Positions 4,038 to 5,178 of a DNA stretch of 5,178 nt are shown here, piece by piece. How positions within the stretch are numbered: position 1 is the stretch's first letter; each line of letters opens with the position of its first letter. The position numbers and the translations under genes were made by a program. The notes under the pieces were generated by a model. It saw only the letters and a program-made list of their open reading frames with translations, did not search any database and was not told the origin of the DNA. The stretch comes from CAZCYE01 sp964502775 (GTDB lineage: Bacteria; Actinomycetota; Acidimicrobiia; IMCC26256; PALSA-555). The stretch covers positions 1 to 5,178 of the forward strand of contig CAZCYE010000096.1 in NCBI GenBank assembly GCA_964502775.1, given 5' to 3'.

Positions 4038-4041
<4 letters not shown>
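3553..4041 (-). CDS. Small HAD-superfamily phosphatase, PNKP-phosphatase-like
   Basis: A 162-aa single-domain HAD protein without signal peptide or membrane segment. Motif I is VVVDLDGVLSD (21-31), with nucleophile Asp24 and acid/base Asp26. Motif II is LLTARP (77-82, Thr79). Motif III is probably Lys118 in REFKQSAV, and motif IV is EDDHRNV (137-143) with the metal-binding acidic pair. The DLLVMRPQG stretch (101-109) and the spacing resemble the 3'-phosphatase domain of polynucleotide kinase/phosphatase proteins (T4 Pnkp group), but there is no P-loop kinase domain. The substrate could be a nucleic-acid 3'-phosphate, a nucleotide or another small phosphate; the sequence does not decide. Its ATG overlaps the acs stop by 4 bases (ATGA), so it is translationally coupled to acs. 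Confidence 0.8.

Positions 4042-5178
<1,137 letters not shown>

Overview
The window is high-GC bacterial DNA with strongly G/C-ending codons, GTG starts beside ATG, tight 4-bp gene overlaps and hairpins without U-tracts. tRNA-Thr(GGU)/tRNA-Met(CAU) and the Acs variant (SGHNIS in place of SGHRL) look actinobacterial. I infer a high-GC actinobacterium, possibly a deep-branching lineage such as Acidimicrobiia. This rests on general resemblance, not on a search. Most of the window is ordinary chromosomal housekeeping DNA. I see no mobile element, CRISPR array, integron or phage gene.

Layout, left to right. Bases 1-53 (minus) are the first 17 codons of an EF-Tu gene (tuf). Directly upstream of it, also on minus, lie tRNA-Met and tRNA-Thr (128-277), separated by one base. 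This is a tRNA-tuf operon like the tRNA-tufB operon of E. coli. A 27-base hairpin (99-125) sits between tRNA-Met and tuf. Facing away on plus is a two-gene unit (317-1452): a GNAT acetyltransferase of the phosphinothricin/methionine-sulfoximine family, and an overlapping stand-alone HD hydrolase that resembles the ppGpp-hydrolase half of RelA/SpoT. Past two tandem hairpins, tRNA-Tyr (1516-1599) lies on minus, so the plus-strand unit sits between tRNA-Tyr and tRNA-Thr/Met.

A symmetric -10-like element (1610-1616) may drive tRNA-Tyr leftwards and yajQ rightwards. yajQ (1652-2140) is followed by a SnoaL-like NTF2-fold protein (2175-2600) on the same strand. These two converge, with one base between stop codons, on a minus-strand block. 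In transcription order that block is acs (acetyl-CoA synthetase, 5' part outside the window), a small PNKP-like HAD phosphatase joined by an ATGA overlap, a strong hairpin, and then htpX, a membrane zinc protease. The leader of htpX has an ECF-sigma-like promoter pattern, palindromes and a possible SD-sequestering hairpin.

The points most worth checking are the htpX leader, the symmetric divergent promoter, the GNAT/alarmone-hydrolase pair inside the tRNA cluster, the one-base tRNA spacer whose C may serve as C74, and the C-free codon choice in the visible start of tuf. None clearly amounts to a new system.
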